Origin: Kingdonia uniflora
Lineage: Eukaryota > Streptophyta > Magnoliopsida > Ranunculales > Circaeasteraceae
DNA: 64,000 nt
Direction: 5' to 3'
Assembly (NCBI GenBank): GCA_014058105.1
Contig: JACGCM010002784.1
Coordinates: 310,001 to 374,000 of the forward strand
Shown: piece after piece, positions 53,942 to 64,000 of the stretch
Layout: each line of letters starts with the position of its first letter
Numbering within the stretch: the first letter of the stretch is position 1
Made by a program: the position numbers and the translations under genes
Notes under the pieces: generated by a model
The model's database searches: none
Told to the model about the DNA's origin: nothing
What the model saw: only the letters and a program-made list of their open reading frames with translations

Positions 53942-55136
53942 ACGGCCATGAAGTCAACAATTTTACTCTACTTTCTTATTTTCATTCTCTGGAAGCTCAT
54001 TGTCATACCCTTGGTTATCTCGCTCAGTTTGGGGAGTGACACGATCCAACCCTACTGCGACTTTAGCCGCGTCATCTTCCACCGCAGAGACCTTTGGCAA
54101 TGCCACTCGTCTTTCTCCATCATCCCCTATTTTCTAACCAGTCCCGACCCCTATCATTAGTCTCGTTGCTTGAGACTTTTGAACCTTCTCAGACCTGCTA
54201 TTAGCTCGTTTATTTCTATTAATACCGAGGTCTTTCAGCACAACCTCGAGCTCAACCCCTTCCTGAGAAATAGTATCTAATAGGGACTTCTCCTTCTTCA
54301 CCTTCAATTTCAGCAGTTCGATATTATACGTTATTACACTTACTTTTCCTTACAGTTCTATGCAGAAGTTCCATGGGTTATTTATCATCTCTTTGAAGAC
54401 AATCACCATTTACCCAAATTACGTTATCATTCCACATTCGACCTGTTGAATTCAGATCGAAGAAATGAGGTCGAGTCAAACTCACAAAAAAGTATGCCCC
54501 TCCACTTGCAGAATAATTTTTCACTCAATAAAACTACAACACATCTTCTGGAGATATTCTTCTTTCTACCTCATTCTCCTCCTACAACCTATTCAAACTC
54601 TCACAAACATTGATCACCTCCTACGTGTTCCCGTTCAACTGAGCAGGATATACCCCTATGGTATTCATTATCCCTTTTGTAAGATTGCTAAGGGGCAGAC
54701 TCAACCCGTACTCTAATTGGGATAGGTAGCATAAAAAGTCCTCTTTCAGGCCGCCCTGAACATTTCCATCATAATACTCCAAAGAGATCAATTCGTCTAT
54801 TCCCTTCTCCATTCTCTAAATTAGATAATAGAAAAAATGCTCCTCCTCGGATTCTACAATACAACTTCTAAATTGCCTACCGGCATGTTCTACAAAGTTG
54901 CCCCGTCTTCATCCAATAAGGGCTTTAGATTTACAAAACTCTTTAAACATATCAGAGTTCGGAGGATATGATACCAAATTTCCATGAAAATCTGGAAATT
55001 GAACAGCTTCTACGTTGCCCTCCTTATCGGATAGTACCCTTTCAGACTCAGTCGAGCGACCAGAGGTCGAGGCCTCCATAACAGGTGAAGTCTCCATATC
55101 AAATATAAATTTAAGAATGAAGTTAATTCTGCACAA
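53942..55136 (-). pseudogene. Antisense gene of element C, gypsy-type-transposon-like domain
   Basis: The start is METSPVMEASTSGRSTESE near 55098 on the minus strand, matching VRSPVSEASTSGRSADSE in B. It continues AVQFPDFHGNLVSYPPNSDM, then EHAGRQF in another frame, then LISLEYYDGNVQGGLKEDFL, CYLSQLEYGLSLPLSNLTKG (Gly where B has a stop). A degraded tail and Lys/Ser-rich linker lie from about 54480 to 53942. Frames change at least twice. Confidence 0.55.
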
Positions 55137-55379
55137 GTACTCCTCATGCTCGACCTACATACATGTCCATGTATTCTATCATTATCTTTTACACAGATCT
55201 ATCATACATATACCATATCACATCTCTTTTATACTCATATATCAAACAAATTTTTATAGGTTACTCTAAATAGTAATTTTTTGAAAACCACAAAAATATT
55301 TCAAAACACACATCAGCAATATCATAAATCATCTACCAACCATTAACGTCTGAAAACAAATATGAAGCAGCGTCAAATC

Positions 55380-55777
55380 CTTCTTTCACAACGCTGCAAT
55401 ACAACCACCTTCGTGACTTAGTTTTTACTACCTTCTCTCACCTTGACTGTCGATCACTTTTGTCTAATCTCTCACGTGAATCTCTACTATTTTTTTTCTT
55501 TTATCTCCCACTGTTCTTTTATTTTTTAGAAGCTGATAAACGCTTAAATTAGGAAGATGAAGCAATATTTATATTTTTCTCTCTCTAACAGCCGGCAGTT
55601 ATTGGGCCTTGCGCGAGCTGCCCTCAGTTTTATAACTAAGGCATCCATTCCACAATTAATGTTAGACGTTTTAAACCATTTTGGTGAAAATACCTTCCCA
55701 TCATTGCCCCCTGTCTTATATTTTAATATATTCTCGTCTCTCCTGCCCAAATCTCCCTCTGACCTCCTCACACTCAT
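55380..55777 (-). pseudogene. First exon of the antisense gene of element C
   Basis: It starts MSVRRSEGDLGRRDENILKY at 55777 and carries GGNDGKVFSPKWFKT and PNNCRLLEREK, matching B at 35683 (GNDGKTFLPKRCKT, LNNCQQLEREN). A second piece near 55400 matches RRWLYCSVVKEGFDAAS. Just beyond its start, at 55907, element D begins. Confidence 0.5.
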
Positions 55778-55907
55778 GATGACTCAACACTTACACGCAA
55801 TCAAACTTTCCCTACACTAACACAAGAGGCAAAAATCAAAGCTACCTACTTTTTCTATTCTTGCTTCTACTACTTATAGAAATGTTGACGCCATTTTTAA
55901 AGCTCTC

Positions 55908-56514
55908 TGTAAGGACATATCCCTCGAGCTATGGACACTCAATCTCATCTATACCTCGAGCTCCGGAAGACTCGATCTTATCCAGTACCAGACTCACGCA
56001 TATACAAACACGTTAAATACACGTCAACAGTTACACATCGACCACGAACTCAAGCAGAACGTGGGTCGTCTACAACAGATGTAAACAGAACAAGTCAGCA
56101 TACACCTGTCTCCCACGAGCTAGCAGTTACACACTCAACTACCCATGACTTCCACTTTCAGGAGAACGTGTTCAAGCACGATGTCAAGCTGAGAGCAGGG
56201 TCTATAAAAGGGCAGAGCTCCTAAGGAAACAGGGCGGTCAACAAACAATTTGATATATACAATTATCTGATCTCTAGCTATCTTTTCTTAGATTAACTCT
56301 TGTAATCAGATTCTCTCTCTCTCTCTCTCAAGAAATAATACTACTTTAACAAAATCCTCTACTTGAGGTTGTGGTTTTTTTTACCTATTTGTAGGTTTTC
56401 CACGCTAAGTCCCCTGTGTCAAGTGTTATCCCTTATTTAATTCCTGTCATAGTAGTTCTTGGTGTAAGGATCGATTTCAAGCTATTTCGAGCTTTGCGAA
56501 ATTTGGTCCCTACA
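55908..56514 (+). repeat. 5' LTR of element D
   Basis: It begins TGTAAGGACATATCCC and ends GGTCCCTACA. It contains the inverted repeat ccacgaac...gaacgtgg near 56042, the imperfect palindrome cgtgttcaagcacg (56167..56180), a TATA box tataaaag (56203..56210), a (tc)n run at 56312..56329, and the shared block cttgaggttgtggttttttt near 56361. It is a distinct subtype from the C LTR. Confidence 0.85.
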
Positions 56515-56532
56515 TTTGGCACCGTCTGTGGG
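56515..56532 (+). other. Primer-binding site of element D
   Basis: tttggcaccgtctgtggg directly after the LTR end taca. The primer tRNA was not identified from the sequence. Confidence 0.85.
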
Positions 56533-56599
56533 AACGCACGGTTTTTCCACGTACTTAAGAGCCACGATAAATACTTATCAGTCAAGCAGTATTCAATTA

Positions 56600-58155
56600 T
56601 GGTTTAAATACGTCAATCTTCGGGAGCTCAACCTGAAAGTTCAAGGGGGCCTGATCGGGTTGCCGAACTTCAGCCGAGCTGAATTGCTGAAGCCGAGAGG
56701 CAGAGTCAGCTCGAGCGTCTGCTATTGGAAGATCGAGAGCTCTGTGAGAAGGAGTCAGAACGAGAGCGTCAAGCTCGAGTTCTGGAGACAAAGAAACAAG
56801 AAGCTCAGATGTTATCTTTTCAAACAGCTCTGAAAGCATTACAGAGCAGCCAACCACCACCAGCCCTGAGAGAACGCGAGACAGTACCGACGACCTCAAG
56901 GGTTTTCGTTCACGAGAGGTTAGGGCCACATGAGGTACGCAGTACAGACATTTCTAGGATTCATTGTGAGGATCCACAAGCACCGATAGTCTCAATTTAT
57001 TTGGGACAGGAGGCGCAGACAGATATCAGCAGGGATCGCAGGCCTTCCAAGCAACTCAAGAATGTCCTGCGACCTCCTTACCGAGCTCTGCTTCCTGAAC
57101 ATATAAGCGAGGAAACAGGCATCCACGTTCCCTGACTCATACGTCAAGCGGTTCCAACAGTTCCAATAGTTCCAACAGTTCCAGTAGTTCCAGCAGCTCC
57201 TATCCCTCAACATTATATTTCTCAGGAGCTCATGCACCGGTGTATCAGGGAGATCATCGAAGCAACGGCTTTAGACACGAAGGATGACTTGCATAAATTA
57301 TAAGGTAGTCCAATTGCTAAAGAATTATTTGATATGAATGTCTAAACAGGTATTCATACACCCAAGATCATCAAATACAAAGGAACCGATCCAGGCTAGC
57401 ACGTTCAACAATTCCGTGATTCATTGGGTTTGTATTCTAATCTGAATCACATCCTTTATCTGCTTTTAGCTACCAGTCTCCAGGACGAACCTCTCCGTTG
57501 GTTCTACTTTTTACCGGAAGGTTCGATTCATACCTTCGAACAGTTACAAAAAATCTTCATTAAGGCTTATGCTCACAACAAAGAGAAAGAAGAGAACTTA
57601 TATTCTCTTATAAGTCTCAAAAAAGCACAATGGGAAAAGCTCGAGGAGTTCTCCAAGAAGTTTCTTAAACTGGCTCAGAAGGTCGACAATCTAGATCAGA
57701 AGACAGCCGTGTCCGCATTAACAAATGCTCTGCAGTTCAATTGCAAAGCTAAAGAGTATCTCTTCCTGAAGAAGCCCAAGACTCTCAAAGATATGATCGA
57801 GAAAGTCAACAATTACATCGATCTGGAGCGGATGATGCCCGAACTAAATAAACCTGTAAAGGCAGTCCACAACACTAAGTTTCCTTTTACAGATTCTAGC
57901 AACAACCGCAGCTCGAACGATCAAGGCGATCCTAAACGAGCAAAGGCAAAACCAGGAAGAGACAACAACCAAAGGTCGTTGAAACCATCCAGAACAGTCA
58001 TACCAAAGTTGAATGCCAAGCTTTTCGTGATCTATCCTGTTCTTCAGAAAGATAAATGTTTCTGTCCAGCTCGATCTCTTGATCCAATAGCAGGTCGACC
58101 TTATTGTGAGTATCACAAGATTAAACACCACATACCGATAATTGCTATGGTTTGA
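56600..58155 (+). pseudogene. Gag of element D
   Basis: The ATG at 56600 (atggtttaa) is followed by a stop at its third codon. The frame then continues with a Glu/Arg-rich region (LERLLLEDRELCEKESERER), SPIAKELFDMNV, GIHTPKIIKYKGTDPG, LGLYSNLNHILYLLLATSLQ, EPLRWFYFLPEGSIHTFEQL, NLYSLISLKKAQWEKLEEFS and ALQFNCKAKEYLFLKKPKTL, then a basic tail and CEYHKIKHH. A proline/valine repeat (VPTVPIVPTVPVVPAAP) lies near 57150. Stops occur near 57133, 57301, 57343 and 57397. Confidence 0.8.
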
Positions 58156-58925
58156 AGAAGCTCCTGGATATCATCTTTATGGAAGGGAGGATGCTCGAAT
58201 ACAACATCGATCTTCCCAGCTATAAAGATGGGAGCTATCTGAAACAAGGTGACGTGACTCAAGCAACAAAACAAGCAGAGGAGAAGCATCTATATCATCT
58301 TTATTGCAGCAATATGATCGAGAACAATCAAATTTCGAATTCCAACAAAATCAAGCGGAGGAAGTTGGGCGAGTGCTGTGACCTTACCGTCCAGGACAAG
58401 GAAGCCAAGCTCCTCTCAGAGTTAAGCAGTCGTCGAAAGGGAATCTCCTTCGAAGACTGCGACACAAGACATGTGAAATATCCTCATCATGACGCACTAG
58501 TAATTATGCTCAAAATAAGGAACTTTGTAATGCACACCATGATGGTGGACACAAGTAGTGGGATTAAGATCCTTTTCCAGAGCACGATTGACCAGATGGG
58601 ACTCTAAGATCAGGTCGTTCAAAGCGAGACAGACATCAGTGGGTTTAATGGATCCAAGGAAGTAAGAGTTGGGAAGATTACTCTCCCAATCACAGCAGGG
58701 ACTACCACTATCGACGTTATTTTTTACGTCATTAATGCCAAATCAAGATATTTGGGGATACTAGGACGCTGTTGGCTGCCCAATATGGAGGTCATCCCGT
58801 CCGCGTTCCACCAAGAACTCCGTTTCAGACATAACAACGGTATTTAAGAAATTAAAGGAAGTCAGAAACTCTCTCGAGCTTGTGAGAATACAGTCTCGCC
58901 AGTTCTCGACCAGATTGCTGCATAA
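58152..58925 (+). pseudogene. Linker and aspartic protease of element D
   Basis: The frame opens at 58152. The protease has FEDCDTRHVKYPHHDALVIM, the active site MVDTSSGIKILF (Gly of DTG replaced by Ser), DQVVQSETDISGFNGSKEVR and LGILGRCWLPNMEVIPS. In-frame stops lie at 58605, 58846 and 58921. The same frame continues into reverse transcriptase. Confidence 0.8.
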
Positions 58926-58976
58926 CAATCACAGAAGGCTGATCACCTCGATTATCAGTCTTCCCCAGCCGAGCCC

Positions 58977-60797
58977 GTGGAATACGTCCAGATCGATGGA
59001 GATAACCGAGGTACTTATATTTGTACGAAATTAATTCAAACAGAGAAAGAAACTCTTATTTCTTTCCTCCAATCCAACAAAGATGTTTTAGCATGGAACT
59101 TCCAAGAAATGCCAGGCGTAGACCCCTCAAAGTCTTGCCATATTTTAAATATCCGCAAAGGCGCCACAGAAGTTAAGCAGAAGTAACACAGGTTATCTCC
59201 AAGACTTAGAGACGGGGTGAACAAGGAGATTGACAAACTTATCGAGTTCGGTTTCATTCGAGAAGCCAAGTACCCAGACTGGATTTCTAATATCGTTGTT
59301 GTTCCAAAGAAGAATGGGAATGTTCGGGTCTGCTTGGATTTTACAGATCTTAACAAACACACACCAAATGATAGTTTCCCTCTTTCGATCATTTATCAGA
59401 TCCTCGACTCTACAGCAAGTCATGAACTCTTGTCCATGATGGACGCCGCTTCGGGGTACAATCAGATTCTACTCTTGGAAGCAGATCAAGAAAAGACTAC
59501 ATTTATTACAGAAAGAGGTCTCTACTGTTACAAGGTCATGCCATTCGGCCTTAAGAACGCTAGAGCCACTTACCAAAGGCTGGTCATATGTATGTTCAAA
59601 GAACACTTGGGAAAAATAGTTGAAGTCTATATTGACAACATGCTTTGCAAGAGCCTAAAGAAAGAAGATCACATCTCTCATCTCTCTGCAGTATTCAATA
59701 TATTACGATCCTACAGAATAAGGCTTAATCCTGAAAAATGCCAGTTCGGTGTTCACTCGGGCAAGTTCTTGGGTCATCTTATCAGCAAGAAAGGGATAGA
59801 AGCAGATCCAGATCAAATTCAAACTCTTCTGGACATGCCTTCACCATCAACAAAGAAGGATGTACAAAAACTCACAGGAAAGATTACAGCAATCAACAGA
59901 TTCGTATCCAAATCCTCGGACAGATGCAGATGGTTATTTATGCTACTCAGAGGTTCCACTCAACGAGGCAAAGGTTTAAAGAACGAAGATATCAACTGGA
60001 CACCAGAATGCGAAGCAGCTTTTCAAGAATTTAAAACTTACCTAGGGAGGGCTCCAATCATGAGCACTCCGATAGGCAATGAGGAACTGATTATCTACCT
60101 CGCAGTTACAGATGCATCTCTCAGCTCGGTTCTCATCCGGCTCGAAGGAAAAATTGAGAAACCGATCTTCTTCATCAGCAAAACACTTACTCCTGCAGAG
60201 ACGAGGTACTCTAAAATTAAAAGATTACTTTTAACTCTCGTTTACACTGCACAAAAGCTCAAACACTATTTTCAAGCACATCCTGTCAAAGTTATGACAA
60301 ACTACCCACTTCCGGAAGTATTGTCTAAGAAAGAGAAATCCAGGCGAATACAGCAGTGGTCTATCAGTTTTGGGGAGCACGAAATCAAATTCGAGCAGGG
60401 AATTTTAGAGAAGGGTCAAACAGTTACTGATTTCCTAGCAGACTTTCCAGTTTCAGATCCTAACTGGGAAGAACATGATCCAGATCTCGTCGAAGATGCA
60501 GCAGATGAATTTTCACCCTCCAAATCTTTTGATGATCGAGCATCATGGATATCTCAAAAAGGGTGGAGGCTCCTCATCGATGGTTCAGTAGGACCTGCAG
60601 GGTCAGAAATTGGGATCGTTCTCATTACACCTTCCAACAACAGAATCGAGAAATCCATCCGTCTCGACTTCGAAGCCTTGAACAATGTTACAGAGTACGA
60701 GGCACTCATTCATGGTTTGGATATGGCTCTTGAACTCGGAATCACTGAAATCTCGGCCTACACAGACTCTCTTTTAACCGTTCATCACTACTCATAA
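58977..60797 (+). pseudogene. Reverse transcriptase, RNase H and second RNase H of element D
   Basis: One frame with a single stop at 59184, then 526 open codons (59217..60797). Reverse transcriptase has IDKLIEFGFIREAKYPDWIS, SMMDAASGYNQILLLEADQE and ITERGLYCYKVMPFGLKNAR. Its catalytic box reads EVYIDNMLCKS, where the last Asp of YIDD is Asn. RNase H has LGRAPIMSTPIGNEEL and FFISKTLTPAETRYSKIKR. The second RNase H has GWRLLIDGSVGPAGSEIGIV, NNVTEYEALIHGLDMALEL and ISAYTDSLL. The two RNase H domains establish the Tat lineage. Confidence 0.9.
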
Positions 60798-62304
60798 CAT
60801 TACAAGAAGAATGACATCATGGTTGATTATGCAGCTCTGGTTGCAGAAAAGCTAAACAAATTTCACAAAGTTACGCTCGAATACCTCTCTCGAGGAGAGA
60901 ATCGCCACGCCGACTCCTTGGCTTAGTTAGCCAGAGTATTAGGTACAGAATCAAGACACCTTCAAATCAAAGTTATTTCTAGCCCCAGTATTAATCGTAC
61001 TACAATATATGCGATTAACATTGGGGGCGATGAGATGGCAGAAAATGATTGGAGGAAACCATTCGTTATTTATCTCGGTCCGGATAACTTATGCAACGGG
61101 CCACTACCAGATGATCCACAGCAGCGCAAACCCATCTTCGAGAATTCAAAGCGCTACACAGTCCAACCAAACGACAATCTCTACAAACGTTCAGTCACTG
61201 GTCCATACCTCAAGTGCCTCTCTAAGGAACTTGCCGACAAGATGCTTCGAGATCTATATGAAGGTACCTGCAGATCCGATACCGCAGGATGAGCTCTTGC
61301 TAACAAAGCTATTACCCAAGGAGTGTTCTGGCCAGGGATGCAGAAGCAAGCTGAAGAATACTCACGAAAATGTGACGCGCATGTCTGCGTCATGGGAATC
61401 AAATTCGGGCCTTTGCCCTCGAAATCTATGCCAGTAAGGTGTATTGGCCGTTCAAGCGATGGGCACTCAATCTAGTTGGTGAATTCCCCAATACTCTTGG
61501 TAATAGGAAATTTATCCTTGTTGCCACAGATTACTTCACTAAATGGGTCGAAGCAGCTCCTCTATGCAGAACTCGAGAAGAAGAGTTCATTTCTTTCATT
61601 TGGCAGTATATCACCACAAGATTCGGTTGTCCCCATTTGATCCGTATCAATAACGGTCCACAGTTCGTTGGAGCCAAGGTCGTAGCATTTCTCAACAAAC
61701 ATAGCATAATCCATTCTCCATCAAACCCGTACTACCCCCAGGGAAACGGACAGGCGGAGATCACAAACAAAATCATCGTGGATGGTCTCAAAAAGTGCCT
61801 TATGTCATAGAAGAAGGTAACTGGATACGTGAATTACCTCACGTCTTATGGGCTTATCGAACTACGCCCCGGAAGTCAACACAGTGTTCTCCTTTTCTAT
61901 TTGCCTATGGAACTGAAGCAGTGATCCCAACAAAGTACCACCATCCTGTAAGAGACCACGAGCTCACAGACGAAGAAAATGAGTTCGAATTGGCGTGCAA
62001 CCTCAATTGGATCGATGAGACACAAAATCGGGCTATCCCAAATCTTGGTCGATATCATCAAACACTGGCAAATTCATATAACAAACGAGTTCTCACTCGG
62101 GAGTTCGCTATCAACGACTGGGTCCTTCGAGAAATCCCAGATAACAGAAAAGATCCACATGCTGGGAAACTAGCAGAAAACTGGGAAGGTCCTTTCATGG
62201 TCATAGGTCGAACTAGTCTGGGTTCATACTATCTCATAACGGAAGCCGGTGACAAAATTCTAAATCCATGGAATACAAGAAGATTAAAGTTATATCGACA
62301 CTGA
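60798..62304 (+). pseudogene. Integrase of element D
   Basis: The N-terminal part is in the pol frame (MAENDWRKPFVIYLGPDNLC at 61035, SVTGPYLKCLSKELADKML, YEGTCRSDTAG, with a stop at 61290). The core is in a second frame: VATDYFTKWVEAAPLC, then CPHLIRINNGPQFVGAKVVA, where the catalytic Asp is Asn, then NGQAEITNKIIVDGLKKC. The C-terminal part is in a third frame from 61795: WIRELPHVLWAYRTTPRKST, NLGRYHQTLANSYNKRV and KLAENWEGPFMVIGRTSL, ending RRLKLYRH at 62304. Confidence 0.85.
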
Positions 62305-62505
62305 ACAGCTCCTCCGTCGCTCAGCAACGCCCAATCCACCTCGAGGTTTTACCTCCAATGTATGTACAAACTCTTTTCAATCAATGAAATCTCTTTTTTA
62401 TCACAAGAATTTCTGCTATACAGTTCCACTTCATCTTCATCCATCTTCACCCAAGGGTTAAAGCACAGTTTATACTAGCCCGATACCTAAGGGTAAAACC
62501 AACTT

Positions 62506-62970
62506 CCAATATTGGTAATGACATAGATAATACTAGCCTAACTCATGAGGATACTCATACATCCGAAGACGGGGGCCATAACGAACCTCTTAGTCTGAAG
62601 ATAACAAGCCTAAATCACGAGTGACGAAAAAATTTGCCCGCTGCCAATAAGCTCTAACATCCAATATTGGTAAAGGCATAGATAATACTATGCCTAACTC
62701 CTGAGGATACTCATACATTTGAAGGCAGGGGCCATAGCGAACCTCTTAGCCTGAAGATAACAAGCCTAAAGCGCGAGTGAGGAAAAATCTTGCTCGCTGC
62801 CGATAAGCTCCAACATTCAATATTGGTAATGGCATAAATAATACTAGCCTAACTCCTGAGGATACTCATACATCCGAAGGCGGGGGCCATAACGAACCTC
62901 TTAGCATGAAGATAACAAGCCTAAAGCACGAGTGAGGAAAAAACTTGTTCGCTGCCGTTAAGCCTCCCTA
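62506..62970. repeat. 155-bp tandem array of element D, three copies
   Basis: ccaatattggtaatggcata recurs at 62506, 62661 and 62816. Each unit continues through gaggatactcatacatccga and gaagataacaagcctaaagc. It is not recognisably related to the arrays of A, B or C although it sits in the same place. Confidence 0.9.
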
Positions 62971-63204
62971 AAGTCCAAGGGTTGAAGCACAGATAATACT
63001 TACTTCTACACCCATGGACTTCTTCTAATTCGATAGGTTAAACCAGTGAATAACATCTACTGCAGGCGAAGAAAATGTTAGTTTCCAATATCAACATTTT
63101 AAATTACAATGCTCCTCTCAAGGGCCTACATCGAACACTGATCAATTCAATCAGTCACTGAAGCGTCAACATCTAATTACAAAAGGTGTTATCAGTATTC
63201 AAGT

Positions 63205-64000
63205 CTACTTCTTTTTAGTTATGCTAGATTTTCTTGATGAGAGACCAGTCGACCTTCCTCCCATAGCAGGAGTAGGTGAAACTGCACTCGAGCTTCCCCC
63301 TATTTCAGTCCTGGATGCCATATATTCTAGAGATCGTTCAATAACAATTTCTCTCCCTCGAGCTATCTTTTCAGAAGTAGTGGTCCCAATAACACGATCT
63401 ATAACCTCAATCGGATCTATTCTCGAGATATCGAGTTTATATACACAAGTCCTCCCAAAGAAGCAACCTTGCATCAAATCCCTCTCGACCTGCAAAAATT
63501 TTATTTCCTCGAAAAAAAATGCAACCAATGCGCTTAATTGCCGTTGATGCAAAACTTCACCGTCACATTTATCCTGCTCATGAACTACTAGTTCCTTAAA
63601 GGATTGGTGAGTAACAGCAGCATGCTTGTTATCCCTCAAACGACGAGCTTTCGATTCAGCCAATTCTGTTGTTAATTGATCAATACGTTCACTCGTCTGC
63701 CTCGTAAGGTCTATCGACTTCTGCCGAGAATTTGTGAGGTCAATACGCATATTCTTCACTAACTCATCTTTTTTACGAAGGAATTCCTTCATCTCTCGAA
63801 TCCCCTCGCCAGAAATAATTTCACCATCGCTTTTATCCAATTCCAATTTGAGATCCTTCTCATACTTCATTTCCCGTGCACGTAATTCCCGCTCCAATTC
63901 GGTAATTCGAGCACAGAGTTGATTAATTCTTTCATTCATCTCCTTATTAGATTGCACCGCCCACCTCACATTTCCGTGGACATGGGCCAAATCGTCCACC
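63205..64000 (-). CDS. Antisense coiled-coil protein of element D, C-terminal part
   Basis: A 264-codon frame on the minus strand, open to the window edge, ends at 63205. It is coiled coil through RINQLCARITELERELRARE, EGIREMKEFLRKKDELVKNM and ERIDQLTTELAESKARRLRD. The conserved block follows: LHQRQLSALVAFFFEEIKFL, QVERDLMQGCFFGRT and RIDPIEVIDRVIG. A Ser-rich basic tail ends the protein (SSRKSSITKKK). It aligns with the C-terminal blocks in B (39900..40119), C (52228..52016) and, faintly, A. It is the only copy of this gene without visible damage, though its start lies outside. Function unknown. Confidence 0.6.
   Translation of the reverse strand, partial: VDDLAHVHGNVRWAVQSNKEMNERINQLCARITELERELRAREMKYEKDLKLELDKSDGEIISGEGIREMKEFLRKKDELVKNMRIDLTNSRQKSIDLTRQTSERIDQLTTELAESKARRLRDNKHAAVTHQSFKELVVHEQDKCDGEVLHQRQLSALVAFFFEEIKFLQVERDLMQGCFFGRTCVYKLDISRIDPIEVIDRVIGTTTSEKIARGREIVIERSLEYMASRTEIGGSSSAVSPTPAMGGRSTGLSSRKSSITKKK

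Larger units (their letters stand above)
32062..55907 (+). mobile_element. Ty3/gypsy Tat-lineage retrotransposon C, interrupted by B and truncated by D
   Basis: The 5' LTR (32062..32661), primer-binding site and the first 89 bp of the interior lie left of element B. The interior resumes at 45619 with gag, protease, reverse transcriptase, two RNases H, integrase, a ~160-bp tandem array and an antisense gene (to 55777). At 55908 the LTR of D begins inside the antisense module, so the rest of C and its 3' LTR should lie beyond D, outside the window. C is heavily decayed and must be older than both B and D. Confidence 0.8.
55908..64000 (+). mobile_element. Ty3/gypsy Tat-lineage retrotransposon D, 3' end off the window
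   Basis: The order is 5' LTR (55908..56514), primer-binding site, gag, a long single-frame pol, integrase, 155-bp tandem array and an antisense coiled-coil gene that runs off the right edge. It is the best-preserved element in the window, with a 526-codon open stretch covering reverse transcriptase, RNase H and second RNase H. Its LTR starts inside the antisense module of C, so D is a younger insertion in C. Confidence 0.85.

Noticed and set aside
55908..56514. LTR shared by C and D as in a tandem recombination product
   Set aside because: The LTR is a different subtype from C's 5' LTR and starts inside C's antisense module, so simple insertion of D fits better.
63221..63547. Plus-strand 108-codon frame at the right edge
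   Set aside because: It is the shadow of the minus-strand coiled-coil gene, which has the conserved block and matches B and C.

Overview
The window looks like nuclear DNA of a flowering plant, probably a eudicot with a repeat-rich genome. It is AT-rich, its genes have GT-AG introns, and most of it is layered transposable elements. Two host-type genes remain. One is a five-exon gene (15723..23330, +) whose product resembles TOM2B, a small plant protein named tobamovirus multiplication protein 2B. The other is a four-exon 2-oxoglutarate/Fe(II) dioxygenase resembling hyoscyamine 6-hydroxylase (29474..31171, -), which is frameshifted. All calls were made by eye from the sequence, so element borders without a target-site duplication are approximate.

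Layout: (1) 1..7919, Ty3/gypsy element A of the Tat lineage on the minus strand, decayed, with its 3' end off the window. (2) 7920..9000, the 3' end of an hAT DNA transposon. (3) 9385..15670, a PIF/Harbinger transposon with TAA target duplication. It holds the two usual Harbinger genes (Myb-like ORF1 and DDE transposase) and a decayed plant-mobile-domain gene, and it ends 52 bp before the start codon of the TOM2B-like gene. (4) 15723..23330, the TOM2B-like gene. Its 5.9-kb third intron contains a SINE-like unit, a LINE fragment and two non-autonomous hAT elements with 8-bp target duplications. (5) 23753..28812, gypsy element E sitting inside an LTR of the B/C type, with its 3' half deleted. 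(6) 29474..31850, the dioxygenase gene and a second broken exon of the same family. (7) 32062 to the right edge, a three-element nest. Element C (+) has its 5' LTR at 32062. Element B (-, 32751..45618) is inserted 89 bp inside C with the 5-bp duplication acttc. Element D (+, from 55908) is inserted in the 3' part of C and runs off the window.

Elements A-E carry the Tat signature: gag, protease, reverse transcriptase, RNase H, a second (archaeal-type) RNase H, and then integrase where that part survives. In A, B, C and D the integrase is followed by a tandem-repeat array and then by a gene on the opposite strand. That antisense gene is the most interesting feature. It has introns with shared splice sites in B and C, a gypsy-type-transposon-like (Transposase_28-like) domain, a long coiled coil and a conserved C-terminal block. 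B also has, next to its 3' LTR, two small antisense reading frames that look like ancient duplicates of each other. B lacks gag entirely. Most coding regions contain stops or frameshifts. D is the best preserved but has altered catalytic residues in reverse transcriptase and integrase. No RNA genes, CRISPR arrays or bacterial-type operons were seen.
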